The notes below the pieces were generated by a model. That model had not been told where the DNA came from, did no database searches, and saw only the letters and a list, made by a program, of their open reading frames with translations. This document shows positions 29,084 to 39,260 of a stretch of 64,000 bases of DNA, one piece after another. Position numbers and translations under genes: made by a program. Location of the stretch: positions 1 to 64,000 of the forward strand of contig PSPT01000001.1 of NCBI GenBank assembly GCA_004195635.1, read 5' to 3'. The number at the start of each line of letters is the position of its first letter. Positions within the stretch are counted from its first letter, which is position 1. This DNA comes from Methanobacteriota archaeon (GTDB lineage: Archaea; Thermoplasmatota; Poseidoniia; Poseidoniales; Poseidoniaceae).

Positions 29084-30573
29084 GTCACTTATTTGATTCA
29101 CATGGAGCTGCTGGTTCGGGCTGGAGTCAACCGGAGCCACTTCTTCCGGAATCAAGGATATCTTTGCCAGCAAATCTCATTCGTCGCAAAATGCCACAAT
29201 GGCCTAGGATCTCAGAATCTGAAGTTGTTCGCCATTTCACTTGGCTGAGTACAAGAAATTTTGGCATAGATACTGGTTTTTATCCACTTGGGTCTTGTAC
29301 AATGAAACATAATCCAAGAGTAAATGAAACAATTGCCGACATTTCAGGAATCGCCGAAATCCACCCGATGCAACCTGAGCATCACATCCAAGGCATGATG
29401 GCTATTTTCAGTGAAATGCAGAAAATGCTTTCAATATGTGCCGGCATGGACGAAGTTACTTTGCAACCTGTTGCTGGTGCCCAAGGTGAATTTGCTGCTA
29501 TGCGTTGTATTCAAGAATACCACCGCGCAAATGGAGATGAAATGCGGGACAAAGTCATCGTCCCTGATTCTGCTCACGGCACAAATCCAGCAAGTGCCGT
29601 AATGGCTGGTTATCAAATCGTTGAAATACCAAGTGGCCCAGGTGGCTTCTTAGATTTAGAAGTGCTACGTTCAGTTGTTGGTGATGATACGGCTGCAATG
29701 ATGATAACTAATCCAAATACACTTGGAATCTTTGAACCTGAAATTACGGAGGCAGCCGAAATTGTTCATGCCGCTGGAGGGCAAATGTACTATGATGGAG
29801 CAAATTTCAATGCAATTCTTGGAAAAGCAAATCCAGGCTTGATGGGCTTTGATGCAGTTCATTACAACCTTCACAAGACCTTTGCCCAACCCCATGGAGG
29901 TGGAGGTCCGGGTTCTGGCCCAATTGGCGTCAAGTCTCATCTTGCAGAGTTCCTCCCCGGGCCGATAGTAAAGCGAAGACCTTTGGTTGAAGGTGATATT
30001 ACCGAGGCATCTGACGAATGGTGGTTCAGTTGGTATGAGCCTAAGAATAGTATCGGCAAGGTACATCAATGGCATGGAAATGCCGGTGCAGTAATTCGAT
30101 CTTGGGCTTTTTACAGGCGTTATGGACGCACCCTGAAGCAAATGAGTGAGCATGCAGTCCTCAACTCCAATTACCTACGCCACCGCATCCATCAACTTGC
30201 AAGTGAAGCGGGAATTGGTTCAATGATAGTTGATGGTTCTTCAGCAAAATTTGTGAAACATGAGTTCACCCTTTCTCTCTCCCCTCTAAAAGAGGCAACA
30301 GGCATTAGTGCATTGGATATTGCAAAGGGTTTGTTAGATCAAGGATATATGGCTCCGACAATATATTTCCCTCTAGTTGTGCCTGAATGTATGATGGTAG
30401 AACCAACCGAAACTGAATCAATAGAAACACTTGATAAATTTGCTGAAAACTTTGTGAAAGTATTGCAAGAAAGCCCAGAAGTTCTGCATGCAGCACCTGT
30501 TTCAACTCCCGTTGGGCGCGTCGATGAGGTTCATGCAGCACGAAATCTTACACTACGGCACCCAATGGAGTAA
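29080..30573 (+). CDS. gcvPB: Glycine dehydrogenase (decarboxylating) subunit 2
   Basis: FYPLGSCTMKHNPRVNE, PDSAHGTNPASAVMAGY, HYNLHKTFAQPHGGGGPGSGP (PLP lysine). ATGA overlap with gcvPA; track start 29047, start 29080 preferred. Confidence 0.93.
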   Translation: MSHLFDSHGAAGSGWSQPEPLLPESRISLPANLIRRKMPQWPRISESEVVRHFTWLSTRNFGIDTGFYPLGSCTMKHNPRVNETIADISGIAEIHPMQPEHHIQGMMAIFSEMQKMLSICAGMDEVTLQPVAGAQGEFAAMRCIQEYHRANGDEMRDKVIVPDSAHGTNPASAVMAGYQIVEIPSGPGGFLDLEVLRSVVGDDTAAMMITNPNTLGIFEPEITEAAEIVHAAGGQMYYDGANFNAILGKANPGLMGFDAVHYNLHKTFAQPHGGGGPGSGPIGVKSHLAEFLPGPIVKRRPLVEGDITEASDEWWFSWYEPKNSIGKVHQWHGNAGAVIRSWAFYRRYGRTLKQMSEHAVLNSNYLRHRIHQLASEAGIGSMIVDGSSAKFVKHEFTLSLSPLKEATGISALDIAKGLLDQGYMAPTIYFPLVVPECMMVEPTETESIETLDKFAENFVKVLQESPEVLHAAPVSTPVGRVDEVHAARNLTLRHPME

Positions 30574-30703
30574 ATTCCATTGATGCAAATAGCAGAGCCC
30601 AAATTAGTAAAGGTTGTTGTATTTTCCCTTCAAAGATTCTGTGTGTCAAGTAAAGCCATTGCCGCATTTCCTTGCAAAAAAATTGAACTTGATGTTAAGA
30701 ATC

Positions 30704-31642
30704 ATGGGTGATTATCAAGGCCTTAGTCCGCCACGGCCTGCTATGGTCGGTGGTCCTAGTGTGGGGGGTAGATCGCCCGGTCATTTTCTTAATGGCGAAG
30801 TGAAATGGTGGGTTCCACCCGCAGGAAAACCATTTTCAAAAGAGCGCAAAGAAGAAGATCCGAATGACTACCTTGGCCGCAAGAAGCGCATTTTAGATGC
30901 AATTGCCGCAAGAGAAATGGCGGTGCCAGATGGATGTCAGCATTGGAGGAGACAACGCCTTCGTCCACTAGCAATCAGCATGCTTTTACCAACTTCATAT
31001 TCACTTTTTTTCGTAGCCTTAGGTGGAATGTTGACAATATTTTCTTTTATTGGTACGACTCCTCCCCAATACGGTGTCTATTCGTGTTATTTTGCCGCAG
31101 CACTGTTATCAATTGTCTGGCTTCTTGTTCTTAACAAACGCATGGAAGGAGTTCATCCGAATGCATTTACCTTGCCATTTGCAATTTTACTCGTCGCATC
31201 AATGTGTACCTCAGTAATAATTGCCCTTGCATCTACAGAGGCAAATCTTCTTTTCATTGCTCCAACCGCATCTGCCATATTGCTTTTCACATATTATTTG
31301 CTGTTTGTTATTGTGCTTGAAGGAGGGCCGATTCAAGGCGCTCGTTGGTTATTACCCATTGAAGGTAGCAAGAATAAATTGCTTTGGAAAAATGAAGTTA
31401 TTCGTCGGACTTCATTATCAAAAGGCCCAGTCGTTACAGTAGAAGGAATGCTTTTCCACGGGCAAAAATTCATTTCACTTTCATATCAGCCAAGACCTTT
31501 TTTACCGCGTAAAGACCCGTTTTCTATTGATACTTCAGAGAATGTTAAGTCGCATATTACTGCCATAATGCACAGTTATTTACCGATTTGTTGTGAGTGG
31601 CCCAAATGGGCTGAGCCAATAATTAGTACCGAAGAAGAGTAG
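30704..31642 (+). CDS. Hypothetical polytopic membrane protein
   Basis: ORF with several hydrophobic segments (LFFVALGGMLTIFSFIG, YFAAALLSIVWLLVL, AILLVASMCTSVIIALA); track start 30614, ATG at 30704 (MGDYQGL) plausible. Confidence 0.6.
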   Translation: MGDYQGLSPPRPAMVGGPSVGGRSPGHFLNGEVKWWVPPAGKPFSKERKEEDPNDYLGRKKRILDAIAAREMAVPDGCQHWRRQRLRPLAISMLLPTSYSLFFVALGGMLTIFSFIGTTPPQYGVYSCYFAAALLSIVWLLVLNKRMEGVHPNAFTLPFAILLVASMCTSVIIALASTEANLLFIAPTASAILLFTYYLLFVIVLEGGPIQGARWLLPIEGSKNKLLWKNEVIRRTSLSKGPVVTVEGMLFHGQKFISLSYQPRPFLPRKDPFSIDTSENVKSHITAIMHSYLPICCEWPKWAEPIISTEEE

Positions 31643-31712
31643 TTGTTTACTTTCACTTTCACCTTACCCCCCATAGTAAATACTGTGGTGTCCTTAATGC
31701 CCCAAATGGGAT

Positions 31713-32348
31713 ATGCAAGTCAAGAAAATGGTTCTACCAATGAGTCTCGAAGGTCTTATCCAAAAGTGGATATTTTGTCAACAGAGGCGTTTACAAGTCG
31801 AATGGGTACCGCCATATGTAATGTCGCACAGGAAATTACGGGTTTCAGATTTGCAATCAGTCGGTTTCCATGGGCGCAAGAGAATTCATCGCCTTTTCGC
31901 TCTCGATGGCGCACCAACTGGGCCATGGATGGGGAGGGCTATTGGCGCCTGTGCGAGAATGGGGCGTATCGCTCTAGCAACATCTCTCCTTGAATGCTGG
32001 ATTGAAGCATTAGAACCGGATGCTTGGACCGCTGCAAGAGGGCGGCGTATTCTAGAGGTAGAGGTCCAACGCTGCCGCAATGTAATGCATTGGCAGCGCG
32101 AATGGCCGCGCGGAGTATTGCATTTGGAAGACCAACCTTCTTGGATGATAATTCCAATGGTTCGCTACTTTAGGAATCTTAAAGTTAGATCTGACATAGA
32201 AGTTCTTAGCGGAGGTCATCGCCTTCTTCCTGAACGAATGCAATGGTCCTTTCCCGAATCATCAATCACTCCAAAAAAGGTTAGTATTATTGATTGTTCA
32301 GGAGAGTTTGAGGCCTTTACGGATAATATAATTCTCGCGGCAGTTTGA
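31713..32348 (+). CDS. Hypothetical protein (start possibly 31740), overlapping purE
   Basis: Longest ORF in the interval, ends in overlap with purE ORF; no family recognised. Confidence 0.5.
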   Translation: MQVKKMVLPMSLEGLIQKWIFCQQRRLQVEWVPPYVMSHRKLRVSDLQSVGFHGRKRIHRLFALDGAPTGPWMGRAIGACARMGRIALATSLLECWIEALEPDAWTAARGRRILEVEVQRCRNVMHWQREWPRGVLHLEDQPSWMIIPMVRYFRNLKVRSDIEVLSGGHRLLPERMQWSFPESSITPKKVSIIDCSGEFEAFTDNIILAAV

Positions 32349-32374
32349 TGAACCTGCCTCACTGGGCATTTATC

Positions 32375-32854
32375 ATGCGAGTAACCATACTCATGGGCAG
32401 CGCGTCGGATATGCCGGTAGTAAACAAGTGTACTGCCATTCTAAAAAAATTCAATATTGACTTTCAAGCCCGAGTTGCAAGTGCTCACCGCTCACCTGTT
32501 TTTGTTGAAGAGATTGTTAGGCAGGCCGAGGCCGATGGGTGTCAAGTATTCATCGCTTTTGCAGGTCTTGCCGCTGCACTTCCTGGTGCGGTTGCGGCAT
32601 TGACTACAAAGCCTGTCATTGGAGTTCCAGTTGGAGGCAGAGTCCCTTTCGATAGTTTGCTTTCAATCGCTCAACTCCCTCCGGGCGTCCCTGCAGCAAC
32701 AGTAGGTGTTGACCGCGGCGATAATGGAGGTCAATTGGCGGCTCAAATTCTTGCCCTAAAAGATCCAATTCTCGCTCAAGCATTACTAGATGATAAAATA
32801 GCACAGGTTGAACGCGTAAAGAAGCAAGATGCCGATATTCAGGTGGATCTCTGA
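32375..32854 (+). CDS. purE: 5-(carboxyamino)imidazole ribonucleotide mutase (PurE)
   Basis: ILMGSASDMPVVNKC, RVASAHRSP, FIAFAGLAAALPGAVAALTTKPVIGVPVG. Track start 32345. Confidence 0.92.
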   Translation: MRVTILMGSASDMPVVNKCTAILKKFNIDFQARVASAHRSPVFVEEIVRQAEADGCQVFIAFAGLAAALPGAVAALTTKPVIGVPVGGRVPFDSLLSIAQLPPGVPAATVGVDRGDNGGQLAAQILALKDPILAQALLDDKIAQVERVKKQDADIQVDL

Positions 32855-33801
32855 TGTTCGATGTAAAGCAATTTGTGGATGATGCAGTTGAATCTTTGCG
32901 AGCCACAGTAGACCAAACTGCAATCATCGCTTGCAGCGGAGGTGTTGATAGCACAGTTGCTGCGGCAATCGCAAATATCGCCGTTGGTGACAAACTTCAC
33001 TGTGTATATGTTGACACAGGTCTAATGCGCAAAAATGAAACCGCAGAAATTGAAGCCATGCTAAAGGAAATAGGCGTAAACCTCACGACTGTTTATGCTG
33101 CCGAGAGATTCTTCAAGGCTCTTGCCGGAGCCACTGAGCCCGAAAGAAAGCGTAAAATCATTGGCGAGATGTTTATCCGTGTTTTTGAGGAAGAGCAGGA
33201 AAAAGTTGATGCGAAATATTTGCTACAAGGCACAATCGCCCCCGATTGGATTGAATCCGGAGGCGGTGTCCGCGACACAATAAAATCTCATCATAATGTA
33301 GGTGGCCTGCCAGATGACATGACTCTTGAAATCATTGAGCCACTCCGCGATTTATACAAAGATGAAGTTCGTCAAGTCGGTGCTTATCTAAAAATAGAAT
33401 CTTCTTCACGCCAGCCATTCCCCGGTCCTGGCCTTGCAGTAAGGTGCCTTGGAGATTTAACTCCTGAACGCGTTGAAATTGTCCGTGAAGCATGTCATAT
33501 CGTTGAGGAAGAATTAGAGGCCGCTGCTGCCGAAGGGAAAATGGAATTGCCATGGCAATATTTCGCAGCCCTCCTCCCTGTTCGTTCAGTTGGAGTTCAT
33601 GGTGATGTGAGAGCATATGGCGAGACAATCGTTGTACGAGCAGTTGCAAGCCTTGATGGAATGAGTGCAAGGTATTCCACAATTCCTCATGAGGTGTTAC
33701 AGAAAATCAGTAATCGTATCACTAATAAGGTCAAAGGGGCAGTAAACCGAGTTGTTTATGATATTACTCATAAACCACCAGGTACCATTGAATGGGAATA
33801 A
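32854..33801 (+). CDS. guaAB: GMP synthase ATP-pyrophosphatase subunit
   Basis: IIACSGGVDSTVAAAIA PP-loop; KSHHNVGGLPDDM; RQPFPGPGLAVRCLG; GTIEWE terminus. No amidotransferase domain (archaeal split form). Confidence 0.9.
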   Translation: MFDVKQFVDDAVESLRATVDQTAIIACSGGVDSTVAAAIANIAVGDKLHCVYVDTGLMRKNETAEIEAMLKEIGVNLTTVYAAERFFKALAGATEPERKRKIIGEMFIRVFEEEQEKVDAKYLLQGTIAPDWIESGGGVRDTIKSHHNVGGLPDDMTLEIIEPLRDLYKDEVRQVGAYLKIESSSRQPFPGPGLAVRCLGDLTPERVEIVREACHIVEEELEAAAAEGKMELPWQYFAALLPVRSVGVHGDVRAYGETIVVRAVASLDGMSARYSTIPHEVLQKISNRITNKVKGAVNRVVYDITHKPPGTIEWE

Positions 33802-34016
33802 TTACAAGCAACTTCTAATTGCACTGATGGCTACATTGCAGTAATATTGTAATGCATTGATGTGTGATTGAAATAATCATTGTCAATATATTCAATTCCG
33901 AGGTGCATCCAAGCAATTTCACTCAATTTTCCGCTCTGAAAACCAAGATGCTCGCGAGGGCGCATTCGCACGCGAGAGGGGCAGAATTGAAAGAGGACCG
34001 CCTAGAGGTCAATTCA

Positions 34017-36791
34017 ATGCGGAAGGTGCTATTTGCGGTTTTTCTCGTTGCCACCTTGCTGGCTATGAGCGCCAGTGCGCCTTTGGCAAGCCAAAACTTG
34101 GATGCTAATTCACCCCAAACTCCTTTTGCTGATGAAGCCACACCGGCAAAGGCTACTCTCGCAACTCATTCAGATCCAATTGACCAAGCGCTTAAACATA
34201 TTTTGCAGCAATCTTCACCTGAAACTTCGTTACAAGTAATGATTCAATTTACAACTGGAGCTACTGAAGAAAAGTGGGATTTTCTGCGTATTCGGGGGAT
34301 TACTCCACTCCATAATACACGGGTCGTGCCTTCGGTTTTTGCGGTTGGACCTGCACGGGCGATAGAGGAATTAGCAACTTCCTCCGAAGTTCTTTGGGTT
34401 GAATGGAATTCTCCAATTGAGCAATATATGAATCAAACCGTTGATACTATTCTCGCCCGAAATGTGTGGAATCGCGAGGTACTTTCCAAATCGGGAACAA
34501 CTACTGCTGAAAGCACAAATTTACGCGGTGATGGTGTCACAGTGGTAGTTTTGGATAGTGGTATTGATGCAACCCATCCCGATTTAGATTACAATCCTCA
34601 GAGCCCTGCATCCCCCGATGTTCCTGATGCTTCTGACAAGGTTATTTACAATGCTAAATTGGACCAGGGAAGCGGTTCATCTACTCCAAACTTTGTGTGG
34701 TTGCCATTGCAGAACACCGATACAACGAGTGGCCACGGCACTCATGTTGCCGGGACTGTTGCGGGGAATGGTGATGCAAGTGCAGATGACAAATTAGGTG
34801 TGGCACCTAATGCCTGGCTAATTGGATTATCAATGGGCGAAGCCGTTTTCACTATTGATGAATATTCAGGATTAGAATATGTCTATGATTTATCAGAACC
34901 TGGGTCTGCTACTCAAGATGCTTGGAATATTCGCGTAGTTAGCAACTCATGGGGTCCAGGTTTTCCTTTTGATTCAGCAGATAGCAACGATTTAACTGTG
35001 AAAATTATTGATAGGTTATCATGGGAAAATAATGTTGCAGTAATTTTTGCTAATGGGAATGATGGCGGTGATGGTTCAGAAGACAAATCAAATATTTTCG
35101 CTAAAGTTCCAAGTGCAATTGGAATTGCTGCAGCAAATAGAAATGGCGTAGGTATGTCAGATTTCAGTAGCAGAGGTATTGATTCTGATATTACGACTTG
35201 GCCGGATATTGCAGCACCAGGTGTGGATATTTGGAGTGCCGCAGCCCGCGTAACAATGATCGGTGGAGCAATAGGTGCAGGTGATACCGCATCAGGGGAT
35301 TTAGATTACTACTATCTCGCAATATCAGGTACAAGTATGGCGACTCCACACGTTGCCGGTTTGGTTGCAATCATGTTCCAAGCCGCACCGAGTTTGCATA
35401 TGAGTCAAGTCGACGAGGATCTTTCAGAAGATGGAGATCCAGCACTATACGATCCGACTGGTACTGCACCTCCAGCTACCGCTTCGCGACAAATACATGA
35501 AGCGGAATTAATTCTCAAATTAACCGCAGACCGAATAGTCAGTGGAGAAAATTTGGCCGCATTTAATGAAACGGGAATAATGGGGCTGCCATTTGACTAT
35601 GCTCAAGGGTACGGGATGATAAATGCAGACAAAGCAGTTGCAACTGCCCTTGCTCTTCAGCAATTAAGAGACCCTAATGGTGATGGTGAGATTGACTACC
35701 CCGACCTAACTGTTTGGGATGCGATTAACCGTACAGCGCATATGTTGCTTGAGGAGGAAATTGTTCGCAACGGAGATATGCTTGAGAGTGAATGGGATGG
35801 GGAGTTTGCAGTATTCAGTACTGGTGCTGACTTCCCCCCTGCGAGTGCCCATCGAAAAGAGATTTGGATTCCGGCTGGAACAACTAGAGTACGTGCTGAT
35901 ATGGATTATTCACCTCTTCCGACAAGCATTTTGTGCCCAACGAGTGCAAATTTACGGCTCGCCCTCGATAAGGATGGAGATGGGAATTACGAGGAAAACG
36001 ATATTGCTGGTGTTGAACTTACCTTTACAGGCGGAACTGAAGAAGGCGCATGGTGGGGTTTTGATGTTCAAGGAAATGCTGCTGGAACTTGCTTGACACC
36101 TAATCCAAGCACAAGCGGCCCTCGTTCACCATATGCAATTGATGTAATTGCCTGGCTGAAGCCAGGTGAGTATTCTTTGAATTTGAATCAATCAGAAGAT
36201 TGGATTGTGTCGGGCATAGAAGGCCCATCAGTTCATCTTGACCGACTTTGGTACAAACATGTAAATGATGATGTGGTAGCAAATGAAGAAGAAGGCAGTG
36301 GTTTTGCAGGCATGTTCAAGTGGATGCAAAAGAATTGGTGGGTGCCGACAATAATCGCCTTGATTTTTGCAATGATGATAATTGTACTTAATGAGAACTC
36401 CCGAGAGATGATAAATAACTGGCGCACAAAGGACGACTACGATGAAGATGAGTACAGCGGGGATGTCTTGGACGGAGAGGTTTTGGAAGCAGAGGTCTTG
36501 AACGAAATGCCTAAGTTGCCATCTTTTCCAGTTTCCACTCAAAATGTTGCACCGGTGGTTCAACCATTATTGGATTTAGGAGAAGAAGTTGTTGAGACAG
36601 AAGTCGTTGAGGCAGAAGTCGTTGAGGCAGAAGTTGTTGAGACAGAAGTCGTTGAGGCAGAAGTCGTTGAGGCAGAAGTCGTTGAGGCAGAAGTCGTTAT
36701 TGATCCGCTAGAAGTGGAATTTGTTGAGGCAGAAGTCGTTGAGGCAGAAGTTGAAGATGATGAATTGGATGCCTTTTTGGATGATTTTTAG
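34017..36791 (+). CDS. Membrane-anchored subtilisin-like (S8) serine protease with acidic tandem-repeat cytoplasmic tail
   Basis: VVVLDSGIDATHPDL, GHGTHVAGTVAGNG, SGTSMATPHVAGLVA; signal-like MRKVLFAVFLVATLLAMSAS; TM WWVPTIIALIFAMMIIVL; (EVVEA)n tail. Track start 33864. Confidence 0.88.
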   Translation: MRKVLFAVFLVATLLAMSASAPLASQNLDANSPQTPFADEATPAKATLATHSDPIDQALKHILQQSSPETSLQVMIQFTTGATEEKWDFLRIRGITPLHNTRVVPSVFAVGPARAIEELATSSEVLWVEWNSPIEQYMNQTVDTILARNVWNREVLSKSGTTTAESTNLRGDGVTVVVLDSGIDATHPDLDYNPQSPASPDVPDASDKVIYNAKLDQGSGSSTPNFVWLPLQNTDTTSGHGTHVAGTVAGNGDASADDKLGVAPNAWLIGLSMGEAVFTIDEYSGLEYVYDLSEPGSATQDAWNIRVVSNSWGPGFPFDSADSNDLTVKIIDRLSWENNVAVIFANGNDGGDGSEDKSNIFAKVPSAIGIAAANRNGVGMSDFSSRGIDSDITTWPDIAAPGVDIWSAAARVTMIGGAIGAGDTASGDLDYYYLAISGTSMATPHVAGLVAIMFQAAPSLHMSQVDEDLSEDGDPALYDPTGTAPPATASRQIHEAELILKLTADRIVSGENLAAFNETGIMGLPFDYAQGYGMINADKAVATALALQQLRDPNGDGEIDYPDLTVWDAINRTAHMLLEEEIVRNGDMLESEWDGEFAVFSTGADFPPASAHRKEIWIPAGTTRVRADMDYSPLPTSILCPTSANLRLALDKDGDGNYEENDIAGVELTFTGGTEEGAWWGFDVQGNAAGTCLTPNPSTSGPRSPYAIDVIAWLKPGEYSLNLNQSEDWIVSGIEGPSVHLDRLWYKHVNDDVVANEEEGSGFAGMFKWMQKNWWVPTIIALIFAMMIIVLNENSREMINNWRTKDDYDEDEYSGDVLDGEVLEAEVLNEMPKLPSFPVSTQNVAPVVQPLLDLGEEVVETEVVEAEVVEAEVVETEVVEAEVVEAEVVEAEVVIDPLEVEFVEAEVVEAEVEDDELDAFLDDF
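36585..36750 (+). repeat. 15-bp coding tandem repeat (consensus gaagtcgttgaggca, peptide EVVEA), interrupted near 36700-36720
   Basis: Direct reading: repeated (gaagtcgttgag[gc/ac]a) units in the 3' end of the subtilisin ORF. Confidence 0.9.
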
Positions 36792-36827
36792 TGGATTTGA
36801 AAACGCTTTGGAAGCATATGATTTGAG

Positions 36828-36900
36828 CGCCGCTTGCCGGGTTCGAACCGGCGACCTTGGGATTAACAGTCCCACGCTCCACCATCTAAGCTAAAGCGGC
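36828..36900 (-). tRNA. tRNA-Asn (anticodon GTT)
   Basis: Reverse complement GCCGCTTTAGCTTAGATGGTGGAGCGTGGGACTGTTAATCCCAAGGTCGCCGGTTCGAACCCGGCAAGCGGC folds as cloverleaf; acceptor GCCGCTT/AAGCGGC; CCA not encoded. Confidence 0.93.
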
Positions 36901-37057
36901 AACAAGCCGCCGAAATGACCCACCCTTATCACCTCATCGCCCAAAATGTGAGAACACCAAAAAGCATTTTTTGCAAGAATAAACACAAAAAGAGGTAAGA
37001 GTAGAAAAAATGATTTAGCCGTTTTACTATTATCCTTCCCAAAGAATTGTGAGTGCA

Positions 37058-38374
37058 TTAGCCAATAGTATCTATGAGGCGTTCCAATTTCATTACCTTT
37101 TCACTGCTCAATGAAATGGAATTATCAAGAAGCCTAGAATCCTCCATGCTAAGATTTCCATTGTGATAAACACTAACCCAGGCCTGCCCGGGATGAAGTT
37201 CCATACCAATTTCACAATGAAGGGCCAAGCCAACGCCGGCGTCAATATCATCTGATATCATAAAGCGGCCAGCACCCAAACGGCGAGTAATTTCAGCCAT
37301 ATTCAAGGCATTTAAATCAGCAACCCATCCTCCAGTATTGGTAGTGAGTGTGGTAACTTGACTAGCCAGCGGAAGAACCTCACTTGGTCTTTCACACAAT
37401 TTTCTCGCCACCACCTCATTAACCCCTTGGGCCACACACATTTGACGAAACTTATTCAACGCAGCGCCGCTTTTTAGCGCATTTCTTATCATTGCTTCAC
37501 CTTCTGAATCATTTATTGATACTCCGGCCATTTTCAAAAGGCTACCACCCTGTAAGGCAATAATATCTTCCGAATCAAGAGGTCCTTTTCCCTGCATTAA
37601 TTCTACACTTTCAATAATCTCGAGGCTATTTCCAATCATTCTGCCGATTGGGTGATCCATTCTAGTCAATTGGGCCTTCGTACTTATTCCAAGCCCCTTT
37701 GCAGTGTTGACCATTGCTTCTGCTAATAGTCGCGCATCCTCTTCGGTTTTCATGAATGCGGCACGTCCGCATTTGACATCAAGGACTAGTGATTTCGGGT
37801 TTTCTGCTGCTTTTTTTGATATGATTGAAGCGCAGATTAAGGGTATGCTATCTACAGTGTCAGTAACATCTCGAATTGCATATAGGATTCCGTCAGCAGG
37901 TGCGATAGCAGCATTTTGTGCAGCGATACAACAGCCAATATTTGCTATTATTTTTTGCATATTTTTTGGACTTTGTGAAGTATTGAATCCCGGAATTGCC
38001 TCCAGTTTATCAACAGTGCCTCCGGTATGGCCGAGACCTCTCCCAGAAAGCATTGGCACTTTCAAGCCACAGGCAGCAAGAGCAGGCGCAAGGGGAATTG
38101 ACATTTTGTCGCCGACTCCACCAGTACTATGCTTGTCAACGATAAGTGGATGTGAATTGCCCCATTCAAAAACAATCCCAGATCTCATCATTGCACTGGT
38201 TAAGGTTGTGGTTTCATCAATGTTTATTCCATATTCGTGTACTGCCTTCAACCAAGCCTCAATCTGAGTTTGGTCTATCTTGTGTTTCGCAACTAAATCA
38301 ATGAATTCCTCAATGTCCTTTGCTGACATTGGATTATTATCTTTGATTTGCTCAACCAATTTTGAGATGTCCAT
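37058..38374 (-). CDS. Thymidine / pyrimidine-nucleoside phosphorylase
   Basis: VDKHSTGGVGDKMSIPLAPALAACGLKVPMLSGRGLGHTGGTVDKLEAIPGF; SIISKKAAENPKSLVLDVKCGRAAFMKT. Confidence 0.9.
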   Translation of the reverse strand: MDISKLVEQIKDNNPMSAKDIEEFIDLVAKHKIDQTQIEAWLKAVHEYGINIDETTTLTSAMMRSGIVFEWGNSHPLIVDKHSTGGVGDKMSIPLAPALAACGLKVPMLSGRGLGHTGGTVDKLEAIPGFNTSQSPKNMQKIIANIGCCIAAQNAAIAPADGILYAIRDVTDTVDSIPLICASIISKKAAENPKSLVLDVKCGRAAFMKTEEDARLLAEAMVNTAKGLGISTKAQLTRMDHPIGRMIGNSLEIIESVELMQGKGPLDSEDIIALQGGSLLKMAGVSINDSEGEAMIRNALKSGAALNKFRQMCVAQGVNEVVARKLCERPSEVLPLASQVTTLTTNTGGWVADLNALNMAEITRRLGAGRFMISDDIDAGVGLALHCEIGMELHPGQAWVSVYHNGNLSMEDSRLLDNSISLSSEKVMKLERLIDTIG

Positions 38375-38439
38375 AATATCACACTCGTCAGCAATAATTT
38401 TTCATCAGCCGAAAGTGGAAAGACGGAATAATTGCACCA

Positions 38440-39213
38440 TCATCTTCTTCCTGACAATTTTATCAAAAGGCGTAGAATTTCTATGTATAGCCAAATTAAG
38501 GTAACAAGTAATCCAAATGCACCCCACCATTCCATTTTCTTTGGTGATCCATTTCTAATTCCCTCCTCAATGAAATTGAAATCAATAATGAAACTCAATG
38601 AGGCGATTACAATGACGACTAGTGAGAAACCAATTCCAATGAGTCCTGAACTATGGATAAAAGGTATTTGAGGTAATCCGGGTATTAGGTATAGGATAAA
38701 CGAAAACATGTAGATGAGGACAATTGCTCCAGTTGCCGCAGCAATTCCCATGTGCAAGCCTTTTGAGTAAGGAATAATTTCCTTTTTGTAAAGGAATAGC
38801 ATCATCCCAAAGATCCCTATTGTAAGGCCCATTGCTTGAATTGCCGCACCTGGGACAAACATCTCTGCCATTGCAGAAAAAGTTCCAACTACAAGTCCTT
38901 CAAAACCGGCATAAATGAACATCAGAGTTTTTGGATTTTCAGGGCGTGTGAACCAAAGGATCATTGCACTGACTAAGCCGCCAAATATTCCTACAAGCAT
39001 TAGAATAATAGTCATGCCTCCCGCACTACCGCCGGCCTGCATTGCCTCGATTTCATTCCATGAAACTATCCACGAAAGGCCAGCAAAGAAAATAACAACG
39101 GTAAGTAGCATTGCTGTGTTGTTGATAACTCCCCCCATGCTCATACGTTCTTCCTGGAAGCCGTGTGAACCAAATTGTGAGTCCTTCAAAAACGGATTAC
39201 TTGAGCGAAACAT
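38440..39213 (-). CDS. Bax inhibitor-1 / YccA-like membrane protein
   Basis: SSNPFLKDSQFG N-terminus, MSMGGVINNTAMLLTVVIFFAGLSW, ~7 hydrophobic segments, SLSFIIDFNFIEEGIRNGSPKKMEW. Confidence 0.8.
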   Translation of the reverse strand: MFRSSNPFLKDSQFGSHGFQEERMSMGGVINNTAMLLTVVIFFAGLSWIVSWNEIEAMQAGGSAGGMTIILMLVGIFGGLVSAMILWFTRPENPKTLMFIYAGFEGLVVGTFSAMAEMFVPGAAIQAMGLTIGIFGMMLFLYKKEIIPYSKGLHMGIAAATGAIVLIYMFSFILYLIPGLPQIPFIHSSGLIGIGFSLVVIVIASLSFIIDFNFIEEGIRNGSPKKMEWWGAFGLLVTLIWLYIEILRLLIKLSGRR

Positions 39214-39260
39214 ACCTATCCCTAATGAAGCCGAGCGTGTGGGTCATTCTTCAACCTTGC

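Noticed and set aside
36585-36750. Short regularly spaced repeats resembling a CRISPR array
   Set aside because: Repeats are contiguous 15-bp units without spacers, in frame inside the subtilisin ORF.
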